Positions 46,266-56,813 of a stretch of 64,000 nt of DNA are shown piece by piece. How positions within the stretch are numbered: the first letter of the stretch is position 1; each line of letters starts with the position of its first letter. This DNA comes from Colwellia sp. 39_35_sub15_T18 (GTDB lineage: Bacteria > Pseudomonadota > Gammaproteobacteria > Enterobacterales > Alteromonadaceae), in assembly GCA_002162675.1 (NCBI GenBank), contig MAAE01000007.1:62001-126000 (forward strand), given 5' to 3'. The translations under genes were made by a program, and so were the position numbers. The notes beneath the pieces were generated by a model. It was not told the origin of the DNA and did not search any database. It saw nothing but the letters and a program-made list of their open reading frames with translations.

Positions 46266-46499
46266 CTAGCCTCTTCAGCGGTCATTAAACCTTGCTCTGT
46301 TGTTAAATCGGCAACACAACCAACACCAAACCCTGAACGTATAATTCATGCTAAAGAAGTGCAAGAGCTAACAGGGCTTTCACGAACAACTATTTGGCGA
46401 TTAGAGCGTTCGGGAAAGCTTCCAGCAAGAGTGCCGTTATCTTCAAGTATTATTGGTTGGCGATCTAGCGATATTACTCAGTGGATCGCAACAAGATAA
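46266..46499 (+). pseudogene. AlpA-type excisionase/regulator, start codon lost
   Basis: The frame ends ERIIHAKEVQELTGLSRTTIWRLERSGKLPARV ... GWRSSDITQWIATR, the helix-turn-helix of AlpA-family prophage regulators, almost full length. No ATG, GTG or TTG is placed in front of it in frame (open from 46266), so it appears decapitated. AlpA genes accompany P4-type integrases, whose remnant lies 1.2 kb away. Confidence 0.7.
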
Positions 46500-46547
46500 G
46501 GCAATATAAAAACCGATATTCATCGGCTTTAAATTGTTATATATATT

Positions 46548-47552
46548 CTACTTTTTAAGTAAGTTTTCAACTTTCTTAAAGAATTCATAACCTTTTTCTT
46601 TTCCTTCATCCGTACCATCTTGCGAGAAGAAGTTTAACTGTTCAATTAATGATTCTTTAGCTTTTTGAGCAACAAATAGCTGAAAAGGTGAACTATCACC
46701 ACCGCTAATAACACCACGATAATGAGATAAAACACTGTAATATTCCTTACGTTTACTCATTTCTGAATCAATTACCGTTACAGGGTAATCGTGCTGAAAT
46801 AAGTATAAATTCATCACTAACCTCGAAGTACGTCCGTTACCGTCAATAAAAGGGTGAATATTTACTAATTTTTGATGAAGATGTGCCGCCATTTCAACAG
46901 GGTGTAAAATATTTTTATATTCATTGAAAAACAGAAAGAAATCTTCCATTAATTTTGGCAAAATATAAGGCTGCGGAAAATCGTGTTTACTGCCATCTTC
47001 CTGCATTACAAACACAGGCTGTTTCCTATATTGGCCTTTATGTTCGTCTTGAATACCTTTAAGTATTAGTGAGTGAATATTTTTAATTTCACGCTCTGAC
47101 AGTTCAATTTCTTGCCTAGCCAACTCACGAATATACTGGATAGCCTCTTGATGGTTGATAGCTTCTAAATGGTCTACAAGCGGTTTACCACCGATGGTTA
47201 GCCCTGTATTAATTACTTGGTCAGTTTCACCTAAGGTTAATGAGTTCCCTTCAATGCAGTTTGATTCATAGGTATATTTAATATCTAGCTCTTTATTGAG
47301 GTTTTTTACCATGCTTGGATTGAGCGGTCTAAAACTATTAAGACACTTTTTTAGCTCTGTTAGCTGACTATAAAGTTCAGGTAAATTATTCGTTTCAGGC
47401 CATATTTTAAGTAAATCTAGGCTAGCATTATATTTTCCTGACGTATTCATAATATCTAGAAGTGACGTATTAAAACGATCTTTCAAAATGAGTAACTCTG
47501 ATTTTTGACTCTCATTAAGTAAATTATCGGATTGTGGTGTGTTTATTGTCAT
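46548..47552 (-). CDS. Fic-domain AMP transferase-like protein
   Basis: 334 aa. Core motif HPFIDGNGRTSR at about 233-244 is complete. The inhibitory helix motif S-x-x-x-E-G is in the N-terminal part (YESNCIEGNSLT, near 96-102), so it is a class II Fic with its own clamp. The tail (beyond 290) has no clear domain. Fic enzymes put AMP on target proteins; target unknown. It lies inside the decayed element between the AlpA and integrase remnants, suggesting it was cargo. Confidence 0.9.
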   Translation of the reverse strand: MTINTPQSDNLLNESQKSELLILKDRFNTSLLDIMNTSGKYNASLDLLKIWPETNNLPELYSQLTELKKCLNSFRPLNPSMVKNLNKELDIKYTYESNCIEGNSLTLGETDQVINTGLTIGGKPLVDHLEAINHQEAIQYIRELARQEIELSEREIKNIHSLILKGIQDEHKGQYRKQPVFVMQEDGSKHDFPQPYILPKLMEDFFLFFNEYKNILHPVEMAAHLHQKLVNIHPFIDGNGRTSRLVMNLYLFQHDYPVTVIDSEMSKRKEYYSVLSHYRGVISGGDSSPFQLFVAQKAKESLIEQLNFFSQDGTDEGKEKGYEFFKKVENLLKK

Positions 47553-47706
47553 AATTAGCTGTACTTATTTATTTAAAATTTAAAACTCAATTTTTTTGCT
47601 ATCCGAATTAAAATAAGAGTTCAAATTAAGTTTATTGTACCTATTTTTTCAATATATCAAGCATAAGCTTTAATAGGCATTATACATAAGGAATATTTAC
47701 AAAAAA

Positions 47707-48018
47707 TTAACTATCAATTAAATAATCTAAATAGTCAGCCCACGCTTGCATCATCTTTTTTCTGTCGGCTAAGTATATTGAGCGATTATAAGCGCGTGAT
47801 GTTGCCGTGCCAGTTAAATGTGCTAATTGCGCCTCAATAATATCGTGATTCCAGCCTTGTTCATGCAAAATGGTAGATGCAGTACTACGAAAGCCATGTA
47901 CTGACATAACATCGGCGGAGTAACCTAAATCTCTCAGTCGGTTGGTCGATGCATGAGAATATGTATAAAGTATACGAGCAACATCAATACCTGTTATTAC
48001 TAACTTGATGAAATACAC
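47707..48018 (-). pseudogene. P4-type tyrosine integrase, C-terminal remnant
   Basis: 103 codons. VHGFRSTASTILHEQGW (the HxxR box), EAQLAHL (His of the second box) and AYNR with the catalytic Tyr, then KKMMQAWADYLDYL, match the end of P4-like integrases. The first 14 residues are unrelated, and the N-terminal 300 residues are gone. It cannot catalyse recombination alone. Confidence 0.85.
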
Positions 48019-48334
48019 TCAATTGAGTTTTTTATCGAGAATAAAAAAGGTAAACCACAACTCGTCTCTGGTTGTTGCGGTGTATTATCAGTTAATACTT
48101 TCCTGATTAAGCATATCATGTCTAGCTTGGACACAAACTAAGTGTTTGACTCTGTTATAGGTTATCTTCACTAGGTAGTAAAAGTACTTTTCTCTATGAC
48201 CCCCTATCAAAAAGAGATAGTTCATCGACCCATCTATGATGTGATCCCTTTTACATATAGCGTCCAGTTAATGGATAAATAATTTTGGCAAAAATAGTGA
48301 CTAAAAAGCAAAAGCCAACGACTTTTTCCTGAAA
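48019..48334. other. Gap without gene
   Basis: No gene or tRNA found. A short frame MTPYQKEIVHRPIYDV (about 48197 on) has no support. The junction between the element remnant and the signalling genes lies somewhere here. Confidence 0.3.
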
Positions 48335-49249
48335 CTAATTGTGCCATACAACGCAATTTCGTCCCTCTCCTTTTGCCTTATACAACATATCGTCAGCCAA
48401 CTTAAACGTAGCTACAGAACACATGACCTGCGTTGGAAAGCAATTGACTCCACCAATACTGATTGTCAGATATTTACTGCCCGTATTTTTTTCGTGTTCT
48501 ATTTTCAGATCTTCCACTGCTTGACGACAAGACTCCATTATACTAAATGCATCTTGAGCTGGGGTATTCGGTAGCAACACAGCAAATTCCTCACCTCCGT
48601 AGCGAGCAACAAAATCAAAAGGTCTTCTTAATTGCTTAAAAATGACTTGTGCCACTTTTTTTAAAGCTTGATCTCCTGCCGCATGCCCATATTGGTCGTT
48701 ATATTGTTTGAAATAATCTATATCAATCATAATCTGAGATAAAGGTGTCTTTTCTCTGACGGACATTCTCCACTCAAGATCAAACATTTCATAGAATTTT
48801 CGACGATTAGGAACACAGGTTAACGAATCTAAATTTGCTAACTGCTCAAGCTGCAAGCGCTGCTCTGCCAATTTCAAATGCAGATTAACACGCGCACTGA
48901 CGATATCAAGATGGAAAGGTTTTTGGATATAATCACAGGCACCTAATGCCAAGCCTTGACTTTCATCGACTACATCTGTGAGACCTGTAATAAAAATTAC
49001 AGGTATAGAAGAAGTTTCCTCATTATTTTTCAGTTGCATGATAACTTCAAATCCATTCATTCCTGGCATGATAATATCCAGTAAAATAAGATCCGGCTTA
49101 AATTTTATTATTTTTTCAATGCCCTGCGTACCATTTTTTGCCAAAATAATATTAACTCTTGACTTAAAAAGCTCACTTAAAATTTTAAGATTAGCTTTTT
49201 CATCATCTATGACTAAGATAGTTTGACGCTCAGGCAATAAGTTTTTCAT
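48335..49249 (-). CDS. REC-GGDEF diguanylate cyclase
   Basis: 304 aa. Receiver 1-130 (VIDDEKANLKIL, phospho-Asp in LILLDIIMPGMNGF, Lys in QKPFH), then GGDEF-type domain with ARYGGEEFAVLLP, the active GGEEF form. No I-site RxxD is obvious just before it. It starts 49 bases after the stop of the hybrid kinase gene on the same strand, so the kinase probably drives c-di-GMP synthesis through it. Confidence 0.93.
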   Translation of the reverse strand: MKNLLPERQTILVIDDEKANLKILSELFKSRVNIILAKNGTQGIEKIIKFKPDLILLDIIMPGMNGFEVIMQLKNNEETSSIPVIFITGLTDVVDESQGLALGACDYIQKPFHLDIVSARVNLHLKLAEQRLQLEQLANLDSLTCVPNRRKFYEMFDLEWRMSVREKTPLSQIMIDIDYFKQYNDQYGHAAGDQALKKVAQVIFKQLRRPFDFVARYGGEEFAVLLPNTPAQDAFSIMESCRQAVEDLKIEHEKNTGSKYLTISIGGVNCFPTQVMCSVATFKLADDMLYKAKGEGRNCVVWHN

Positions 49250-49298
49250 GAATTATTTTCTCAGCTGTACTGCGATATTAAAAAATATGAATGCTACG

Positions 49299-52200
49299 TT
49301 ACAATTGGCTAATTTCAGCATATAGTTTCTCGGCATATTCCGATGCTTCTTCATACTCAATATTATCAACCAGTTCAATTATATTATTAATAAAAAATGA
49401 ATATTCACTATTCTTACACATTGTTTGTATTCTGGGTAAATATTTCTCCACCGAAAAATCAGAAGCTTCCAGCAACGGTCTTATTTTATCCAAGTCACTG
49501 CGGAGACTTTCAATTGAAAATGAAACTGCTAGCTCAGTTTGAGTGGTATTGACTATACGAGCAATATCTTCAAGTAGTATATCCAATTCCTTTAATGTTA
49601 TATCGAATAAAGTCTTGCTTGGTGCTCCCTCTAGCAAGGTGTATTCCAGTTCATCACATAATGTCGATAATTCAAAAGCGCCTATATAAGCAGCATTCGA
49701 CTTTAGCGAATGTATCATTCGGTGGAGAGTCTCCCAGTCGCCCTTTCGATACAAATGTTCAAGTGCTTCTTTTTTTTCTTGACCATTCACAAAATCGTTT
49801 ACTAAATCCAAATAAAACTCGACATTACCTTTTAAATTATCCAAGGCTAAATCATATTTAATGCCTTTTACTTGCTTAATTAAAGATAATTTATCTTGAA
49901 TATTTTGAGGGATATCAACTCCTAAAAGAACCGTACTATCAAGGTTAAATCCTGACTCTTCAGATTCTTCTAAATGCATTTCAACTGTAACACTCAAAAA
50001 ATTGGTCAATGTTTTATACAATATATCAGGATCAATCGGCTTAATTAGATGAGTATTCATGCCGACCTCTAGACTTTTTTCAACATCACTTTGCATCGCA
50101 TGGGCTGTCATAGCAACGATAGGTAGATCAACCAGTTCCAACGTCTGTCGAATTTCTTTAGTGGCAGTTAACCCGTCCATTTCCGGCATCTGAATATCCA
50201 TCAGAACTAAGTCGTAAGTCGATTTCTGCAATTTGTCCAATGCAATCAAACCGTTTTCTGCAATATCCACTTGAACGTTCGTATCCTTCAAAAACCCTAG
50301 CATTACTTTACGGTTGAGAACGTTATCCTCAACTAATAAAATATGAAAAGAAGCTAAATTCGGCGTAGCAACTTCGGCTTTAAAAGCGCGTGGGCGCTCT
50401 TCCACAAGAGGTGACAGAACATTAATAATAGAATCTATTAATATCGATTGATTAACCGGTTTTTCAATAAACCCTTGAATCGCTGTGCCACTGATGAGTG
50501 GTTTAGCTGCGTATTTGTCATAAGCTGAAACCATTAGAATATGTGGCGATTTTTTGATACCCAACTCACTAATATGACGCACCGTTTCAATACCATCCAT
50601 ATTGGGCATTCGCCAGTCCATAAAAATAATATCATAGTAAATATCATCTTTTTCAGAGCGTTTAATAAACTCAATTGCCTCTTTACCTGATTCAGCTTCA
50701 TCAGCATGAATACCGAGATCATTTAGCAGGGATTGCAATACAGATCTAGCTAGAGGAATATCGTCCACCATAAGCACCTTCAGCTTTGATAATTTATTTT
50801 TATCAATCGATATTTCCGAGTTGAAATCGTCTTTTTCTACCAAGGCTGTAAAATGAAAAGCAGTGCCTTTACCCATTTCACTTTCAAGCCATATTTCTCC
50901 ATTCATTAACTCACTTAACTGCTTTGATATAGCTAAGCCAAGACCTGTTCCCCCATATTTTCGAGTCACAGAGTCATCTGCTTGAGAGAAAGACTGAAAT
51001 AATCTAGATTGCTGTTCCTCAGTCATGCCAATACCTGTATCAATAACAGAAAATTGCAACATTAACTGTTGCTCCCTGTCTTCTTTAATCTGTAATTTGA
51101 TACATATAGTGCCTATTTCAGTGAATTTAACAGCATTACTAATTAAATTAACTATGATTTGCTGGAGCCTGTATGAATCTCCTATAAGCTTGGGCGGTAT
51201 ATTTTTGTCTACATTAAGAATCAACTCAAGGCCTTTATCATGAGCTTTTAAAGTACTGAGATTGATTGCTTTACTTAATAGTTTTTCTAATGAAAATGAA
51301 CTTTTTTCAAGCGTTAGCTTACCCGCTTCAATCTTTGAAAAGTCGAGAATTTCATTAATTAATACTAATAGACCTTCACCTGACTCCAAAATATTTCTAA
51401 TATTATCTTCTTGTACATCGTCCAAGTCAGTTTTAAGTGTCAAACGACTAAAACCAATCACAGCATTCATAGGTGTACGAATTTCATGACTCATTTTTGC
51501 TAAAAAATCAGATTTAGCTTCGCTGGCTGCTTTTAACTTTAAGTTAGAGACTGCCAGCTGTGAAGTTCTCCGCTCAACCTTAGCCTCCAAGCCCTTATTT
51601 AACTCTATATTTTCTTCATTAATTAAACTAAATTTATTGGCCATAGCAAAAGCAAGTAATATCGATTCCAGAGCAAAACCAATCAGCCCCAAAAAGTATC
51701 CCGTGACACTTATAGGTGGTAATAGATCAAACGTAATCAAATTATTAAGCATATTCGGCACTGATAGGGTTATATATGCCAATATAAAATATCTTGCAGG
51801 CCTAAAACCAAGTCGCCAAGAATAGATTCCCGCATAAAACGCTAACAGCACATAAATACTACTTACTATTGTCAACAACCAAAACCCTGTGCCAGGAGCT
51901 GCCATAACAACAGGTATGCAACAAATAACGAAGCGAGCAAAATAAATGGAAAGTTTATTTAGTTTTGGATGAAACTCCTTCAATTTCAAAAAATGTGTAT
52001 AAAAATAAATACCAAAAACAATCATTAAATCAACACCTAACCAATGTAGGTGTGAATAAGAGTCGCCTGATATTCGAGGGAAAATCAATTGAAAATGAGT
52101 CCAATAGAAAACCCATGAACCTGTAAATAATGAATAATAAAGGTGACTGAGATCTTTAAAAGCAATATATATTAAAAAATTATAGATGCACAACGAGAGT

Positions 52201-52787
52201 CCGATGCCCAAACACAGTACAACAATTAAATTTTCTAACGTAACTTGATCTTTAAACGCTTCAACCGGTGTAACACGTATGTTAAGTGATAAGTAAAAAT
52301 AGCTACTTTCAATAAAACCAATAATATAGTGCGGTTCACCTATATTTAGCGTGATGTTATTACCGTAATGAAAATCGTATTCAGTCGGATAGTTTTCCCC
52401 TGAGAATACCTGCTGTACACCATTTTGAGAATAAATGGAGAAGCGCATATCCTCAATTAAAGTATTATAGGGATACAAAGCAAAGTCACTGTATTCAGAC
52501 TGGTTGTAAATTTTTATCACAAACCAAAATTTATCTCCATTGGCGTTGATTTCTGAAGGGGGTAATACTTTTTTATCTTCAAGCCACCCAGGTATGTCAT
52601 CTAAACCGGCAGGGAGTTCTACGTCGTCAGCTTGGTAGTATGTGACAAGATCGCTAAAGTCACGATCAACAGTAGAAGAATTTAATATTAGCGGCTCTAC
52701 CTTTGTAGCACTTACACTGAATGACACAACAAACAACAGAGCGACACACAACAAAGCATTAACATATATGAATGTTTTTCTTAACAT
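49299..52787 (-). CDS. 7TMR-DISM hybrid histidine kinase with two receivers and HPt
   Basis: About 1162 aa from MLRKTFIYVNA at 52787 (the track uses TTG 52799). Signal peptide; 7TMR-DISM extracellular domain (about 40-170); seven-helix 7TM block (about 185-395); coiled coil; HisKA with LAKMSHEIRTPMNAVIGFS; HATPase with DTGIGMTEEQQ and GTGLGLAISKQL; receiver 1 (VLMVDDIPLARSVL); receiver 2 (ILLVEDNVLNRK, LVLMDIQMPEMDG); HPt with MIHSLKSNAAYIGA. A BarA-like internal relay; the final acceptor may be the GGDEF regulator downstream. DISM domains often sense carbohydrates or other small ligands. Confidence 0.93.
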   Translation of the reverse strand: MLRKTFIYVNALLCVALLFVVSFSVSATKVEPLILNSSTVDRDFSDLVTYYQADDVELPAGLDDIPGWLEDKKVLPPSEINANGDKFWFVIKIYNQSEYSDFALYPYNTLIEDMRFSIYSQNGVQQVFSGENYPTEYDFHYGNNITLNIGEPHYIIGFIESSYFYLSLNIRVTPVEAFKDQVTLENLIVVLCLGIGLSLCIYNFLIYIAFKDLSHLYYSLFTGSWVFYWTHFQLIFPRISGDSYSHLHWLGVDLMIVFGIYFYTHFLKLKEFHPKLNKLSIYFARFVICCIPVVMAAPGTGFWLLTIVSSIYVLLAFYAGIYSWRLGFRPARYFILAYITLSVPNMLNNLITFDLLPPISVTGYFLGLIGFALESILLAFAMANKFSLINEENIELNKGLEAKVERRTSQLAVSNLKLKAASEAKSDFLAKMSHEIRTPMNAVIGFSRLTLKTDLDDVQEDNIRNILESGEGLLVLINEILDFSKIEAGKLTLEKSSFSLEKLLSKAINLSTLKAHDKGLELILNVDKNIPPKLIGDSYRLQQIIVNLISNAVKFTEIGTICIKLQIKEDREQQLMLQFSVIDTGIGMTEEQQSRLFQSFSQADDSVTRKYGGTGLGLAISKQLSELMNGEIWLESEMGKGTAFHFTALVEKDDFNSEISIDKNKLSKLKVLMVDDIPLARSVLQSLLNDLGIHADEAESGKEAIEFIKRSEKDDIYYDIIFMDWRMPNMDGIETVRHISELGIKKSPHILMVSAYDKYAAKPLISGTAIQGFIEKPVNQSILIDSIINVLSPLVEERPRAFKAEVATPNLASFHILLVEDNVLNRKVMLGFLKDTNVQVDIAENGLIALDKLQKSTYDLVLMDIQMPEMDGLTATKEIRQTLELVDLPIVAMTAHAMQSDVEKSLEVGMNTHLIKPIDPDILYKTLTNFLSVTVEMHLEESEESGFNLDSTVLLGVDIPQNIQDKLSLIKQVKGIKYDLALDNLKGNVEFYLDLVNDFVNGQEKKEALEHLYRKGDWETLHRMIHSLKSNAAYIGAFELSTLCDELEYTLLEGAPSKTLFDITLKELDILLEDIARIVNTTQTELAVSFSIESLRSDLDKIRPLLEASDFSVEKYLPRIQTMCKNSEYSFFINNIIELVDNIEYEEASEYAEKLYAEISQL

Positions 52788-52849
52788 AAAGTAGACCAAT
52801 CCAATAATACTAAAGGCGCTAAACAGTAATAATTAAATAGCGGAAGTTT

Positions 52850-55228
52850 TTAAAATCGCCAATTTACATCAAGACCATAGTGTCGAGGCATAGGCATAAT
52901 ATAATAATCAAACATAAACATTTGCTGAGCATTAATGGCATAAACGGGCTCATTGTTCTCTTCAATACTCTTAATCCACAGTGATACATCATAACTTTCA
53001 TCTACTGACGACCAAGTAAACCTAGCATTTGACTGCATATAAGCGTCTGCTTTAATTTCCTCATACCCATAGTCATCATTGTAAGCAGAGAACCACTGTT
53101 TACTCACATAGTGACTATTTAAGTGCATTGATACTTCTCCCCAGCTCCCTTTAGCCGCGATGTAATCCACCGAAATATTCATATTTACACTGGGCGCCGA
53201 AGGTAATTGATTACCAGAAAGGTCGACGGGTAAACTTGTCGCCGGGTTTGTTAAGCTAAGTTCATCATACTCAGTATCGAGTAAACCAATACCTATATTA
53301 ATTGATAAGTCCTGGGACAATAACGCACGAAATTCTAATTCCACACCATCAATGTACGAGCTACCCGCATTTTCCAGAAATCGTACCGCACCAACAATAT
53401 TAACCAGCTGCTGGTTTTTGTAATCATTATGAAATATCGCGCCATTAAGCTGCAAGCGATTATTCCACCAACGAGATTTCATCCCAATTTCGTATGCCTG
53501 TACCGTTTCAGGTTCAGCTACGGTCAATTCAGTCGTACTGAAAGTTGCACCACCATTAAAAGCACTACTGCGATACCCCTGACTATAACTACCATAAAAC
53601 ATAAATTCATCGGATAATTGATATTTCAACCCCATACTACCGCTTACTTTGTCATCGTCGTAACGCTTAGTTGGCTGATCTACAATTAAGTCATAGGCGT
53701 GATTAGCATCATAATCGCCCACCCATGAATGGACATTAGAAAGTTCACCTTTATCTTTGGTATAACGCAAACCCAAGAAGCCTTCTAAAAACTCATTAAT
53801 GTCGTAGGTTAAGTGAGCATAAATAGCCTGAGAATCACGCTGTTGTTGATAGCTTTGGCCTACGGTAAAACCACTAGTCGTTAGCGAAGGATCAAATGGC
53901 ACTCCTAAAGACTCAGTGAACAACAGAAAGCTCAGGTCATTTTGAATTTTCATTTTATCGTGACTAACAAACACGCCAACAATAGCATTAAGATCCCCCT
54001 CAAAATTGGTAGTTAAACGTAGATCTTGTGACCACTGCTCAATCTTACTACCCCAATCTATTTCAAGAATTGAGACCGGTGAACCATCGCCGTTCTCATT
54101 TAAAGCTTTACCCTTTGACCATGCTGTCACGGAGGTATAATCAATATCTTTTGTTAATGCACCTTTTATGGCTAAATTAATACTATCTGTTTCTGTTCTA
54201 TAAGCACCCACTTTATCTTCTGAGCCTTCAAAGTCATCATAGTTTTGTTCAATACGTTGTTCTATTGCACCACCACTAAAAAAGCCCGCCACATCATAAC
54301 CATTAGGACCTCGCCCTTTAGCAATAATTCCCGCCGTATTTCCAAGGGTCTTACCTGACTGCAAACGTAATGTTGCATCAATAGTATCTGTTTTATAACG
54401 TAACGAGGTTCGAAGCGCCCAATTGTTAATCTCTCGTAAATCTTCAGCGCCTTCATAGTTATTTTTATAAAACCCGTCACTGTCGCTGTAGGTAAAAGCG
54501 GTTCTTAGCCCCAGAGTCTCATCAATAAATACGGTTTCAGCTGCGCCTGAAACACGAAGGTTATTATTATTGCCGTAGGAAAAATGCAAGCGTGCATTAC
54601 GCTCAAATTCAGGAATTTTACTCGTAAAGTTGATAGCTCCAGCGGTCGTGTTTTTACCGTATAACGTTCCTTGTGGGCCACGTAGAACTTCGGCACGTTC
54701 AATATCAATCAAGTATGAAGCCTGCATAAAAGATGCCTCAATTGGTGACTCATCGACATAAATACCAACAGGGCTAGATTGATTGCTGTTAAAGTCCGTC
54801 ATACTTATTCCACGTAATGTAAAAATAGGCTGCGCATCACCATAAGGTTGTGATACCTGTAGATTAGGCGTTTGTTGAGCAATATCTGACGGCAGGAGGA
54901 TACCCAAGCTCGATAATGATTGGCTATCAAAAGCCGATATTGAAACCGGCACCTTTTGAAGGTTTTTTATGCGTTTCTGTGCCGTTACCACTATAACTTC
55001 CAGCACCGGATGTGGCTTTGGGGTTATATTTGATGGTAATAAAACATCCACGTTTGACGCCGATTCGCTATCGGTAGCAATGAGTGAAACAGGCACATTT
55101 TGAATACTTTCAACATCGTGCTTTCCAGTTACAACTAATACATCCTGATTATGGGCAGAAGAGAAAAAAGAGAATAGAAAGAAAGGAGCTACAAACTTTA
55201 AAGAAAAGCGTGAAGGAAACACCAGCAT
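52850..55228 (-). CDS. TonB-dependent receptor with duplicated TonB-box/plug start
   Basis: 792 aa. Signal peptide (to about SSAHNQ), plug and 22-strand barrel ending in the expected aromatic residue (HYGLDVNWRF). It resembles FecA/CirA-like and carbohydrate or siderophore receptors; PQGTLYGKNTTAGAINFTSK is the plug signature. Residues 29-68 and 77-116 are a gapless 40-residue repeat (DVLVVTG ... LLPSNI and EVIVVTA ... LLPSDI), each with its own TonB box. It lies just upstream of the hybrid kinase gene, same strand (62-base gap). Confidence 0.92.
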   Translation of the reverse strand: MLVFPSRFSLKFVAPFFLFSFFSSAHNQDVLVVTGKHDVESIQNVPVSLIATDSESASNVDVLLPSNITPKPHPVLEVIVVTAQKRIKNLQKVPVSISAFDSQSLSSLGILLPSDIAQQTPNLQVSQPYGDAQPIFTLRGISMTDFNSNQSSPVGIYVDESPIEASFMQASYLIDIERAEVLRGPQGTLYGKNTTAGAINFTSKIPEFERNARLHFSYGNNNNLRVSGAAETVFIDETLGLRTAFTYSDSDGFYKNNYEGAEDLREINNWALRTSLRYKTDTIDATLRLQSGKTLGNTAGIIAKGRGPNGYDVAGFFSGGAIEQRIEQNYDDFEGSEDKVGAYRTETDSINLAIKGALTKDIDYTSVTAWSKGKALNENGDGSPVSILEIDWGSKIEQWSQDLRLTTNFEGDLNAIVGVFVSHDKMKIQNDLSFLLFTESLGVPFDPSLTTSGFTVGQSYQQQRDSQAIYAHLTYDINEFLEGFLGLRYTKDKGELSNVHSWVGDYDANHAYDLIVDQPTKRYDDDKVSGSMGLKYQLSDEFMFYGSYSQGYRSSAFNGGATFSTTELTVAEPETVQAYEIGMKSRWWNNRLQLNGAIFHNDYKNQQLVNIVGAVRFLENAGSSYIDGVELEFRALLSQDLSINIGIGLLDTEYDELSLTNPATSLPVDLSGNQLPSAPSVNMNISVDYIAAKGSWGEVSMHLNSHYVSKQWFSAYNDDYGYEEIKADAYMQSNARFTWSSVDESYDVSLWIKSIEENNEPVYAINAQQMFMFDYYIMPMPRHYGLDVNWRF

Positions 55229-55690
55229 ATTATATTAAAGTCCACAAAAAACCTGAGTCTTAACTATAAACATCCGACAGATTAATTTCAATGAACAATA
55301 CCTCTATTTAACGGTATACCATACTTACATTATGCTTTTTTTATAAATGAAATGGAAAATTATAATAATTTTATCAAAGACCTATTTCATAAATATTTTA
55401 TCTTTACCCATCAATGTAATTTTCTGAATTTTGATATTAAATACGTTATAAAAAAGCCAAAGTTGTTACTGATTGTTGGACTATAACTAGCAAGACTATT
55501 CACTAAGAACATACAAGATATAACACAGATCCTATTTATATTTTCCGAGAAGCTATGTCAGTAATGATCAAAGTGGATGATATTGATCTCCACCAAAAAA
55601 TTTGTTTTTACAAAAAAAAACGTTTAGTGTTTGTGGGCGCATCAACTTGAGCCATTTTTCACGTTGATATCATAAAGTTATATTAAGGAC
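55229..55690. promoter_or_regulatory. Divergent promoter region of receptor and ADC-like genes
   Basis: AT-rich, 462 bases, no gene. It must hold promoters for the receptor (minus) and the ADC-like gene (plus). I saw no clear operator; AAGGA at 55685-55689 is the ribosome site of the plus-strand gene. Confidence 0.4.
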
Positions 55691-55696
55691 ATGAGT

Positions 55697-56662
55697 ATGA
55701 TGAATAATTTACCTCCCTACATTAACTACCCAGGCAATATGATTATACATCCACCCTGCAATATGGATAATGCCGATATGTATGGTTTTTTCGCTAAAGG
55801 AAAACTTGAAGCGCTACAAGCTAGCGTTGATCAATGCCTCAATACTCCAGCTAATGGCAAGATGCACTTTAAAGTGCTATCGCCCTACATCATGCTAACA
55901 TTCACCCAGGTTGGTAAAGTCGCTCCAGTTAATCCTCCTGGTAAAGATTACGGTTGGTTTCCTGAAGGTGATGTTATTCCTTGGATTATGGTTGGCAGTA
56001 TGGTCGAGCATAATGGGAAGCAAAAGCTTGATCATATTTTCTGGTATCCTCGATTTACTTGGGTAGATGATGGTATGGCAATGATCACCGGTAGAGAGGT
56101 TTTAGGCTATCCCAAATACCTCGGTGATATAGTTATGCCGAATAAATCTGGTGACCCTGCTACTAACTTTAGCTGTAGTGTCAAGGCCTTCCAACCCTTT
56201 AATGTCGCTACAGAAATGGCTAATCATCCTCTAATTGAAGTAAATCAAACCAAAGATGGTCCAGTAAAAAAGATAAAAACAATTTTTGATTTAATTGAAC
56301 TGGCCAGCAATACAGAAGATTTGCTAGATTTGGATTTAGCTGGAATAGAACAGGTTTTAGATATTCTTAAAAAACCTGGTGTTGATCAACTATTTCTTAA
56401 ACAATTTCCTAACTGTAGAGGTGATAAAGCGATATATCAGGCGATAATTCACGCGCCAGCCGCCATCAAAAAAATTCATTCAGTCGAACTGCTTGGAGGT
56501 CAATACAAATTAACCGTACAGCAAGTCGATAGCTTTCCTTTGGTAGAGACTCTAGGGCTAAAACTTGGTGCCCAAAAAACACTACTTCCCTTTCATGTGA
56601 ATTTTGACTTTGTTATCGAGAATGGTACGGAATTGGTTAATAACTCTGACATTACACCCTAA
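55697..56662 (+). CDS. Acetoacetate decarboxylase family protein
   Basis: 321 aa from ATG 55697 (AAGGA seven bases before it; the ATG at 55691 is too close). YGWFPEGDVIPWIMVGS, YPRFTWVDDGMAMITGREVLGYPKYLGDI carry the family pattern, including the Glu and the active-site Lys in REVLGYPK. Longer than classical ADC (about 245-270 aa), with an extra block (about 190-260). Family members outside ADC act as decarboxylase, aldolase-dehydratase or other Schiff-base enzymes, so the reaction is open. It pairs with the FAD enzyme downstream. Confidence 0.85.
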   Translation: MMNNLPPYINYPGNMIIHPPCNMDNADMYGFFAKGKLEALQASVDQCLNTPANGKMHFKVLSPYIMLTFTQVGKVAPVNPPGKDYGWFPEGDVIPWIMVGSMVEHNGKQKLDHIFWYPRFTWVDDGMAMITGREVLGYPKYLGDIVMPNKSGDPATNFSCSVKAFQPFNVATEMANHPLIEVNQTKDGPVKKIKTIFDLIELASNTEDLLDLDLAGIEQVLDILKKPGVDQLFLKQFPNCRGDKAIYQAIIHAPAAIKKIHSVELLGGQYKLTVQQVDSFPLVETLGLKLGAQKTLLPFHVNFDFVIENGTELVNNSDITP

Positions 56663-56813
56663 TATCACTTTTCTCAGTGCCTACTGAATTAATAAAAATT
56701 TCAGCCTCAACAGTCTATTGAGGTATGAGAGCAGTAGGGATGCTGCATTACAACAATTTAATAGAGCTCTTTCATTACTAAAGGCTAGGAGCAATCAATT
56801 ATGGAAATAAATA

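Noticed and set aside
48197-48285. 28-aa frame MTPYQKEIVHRPIYDV...
   Set aside because: No ribosome binding site and no recognisable family; likely chance in the element's border.
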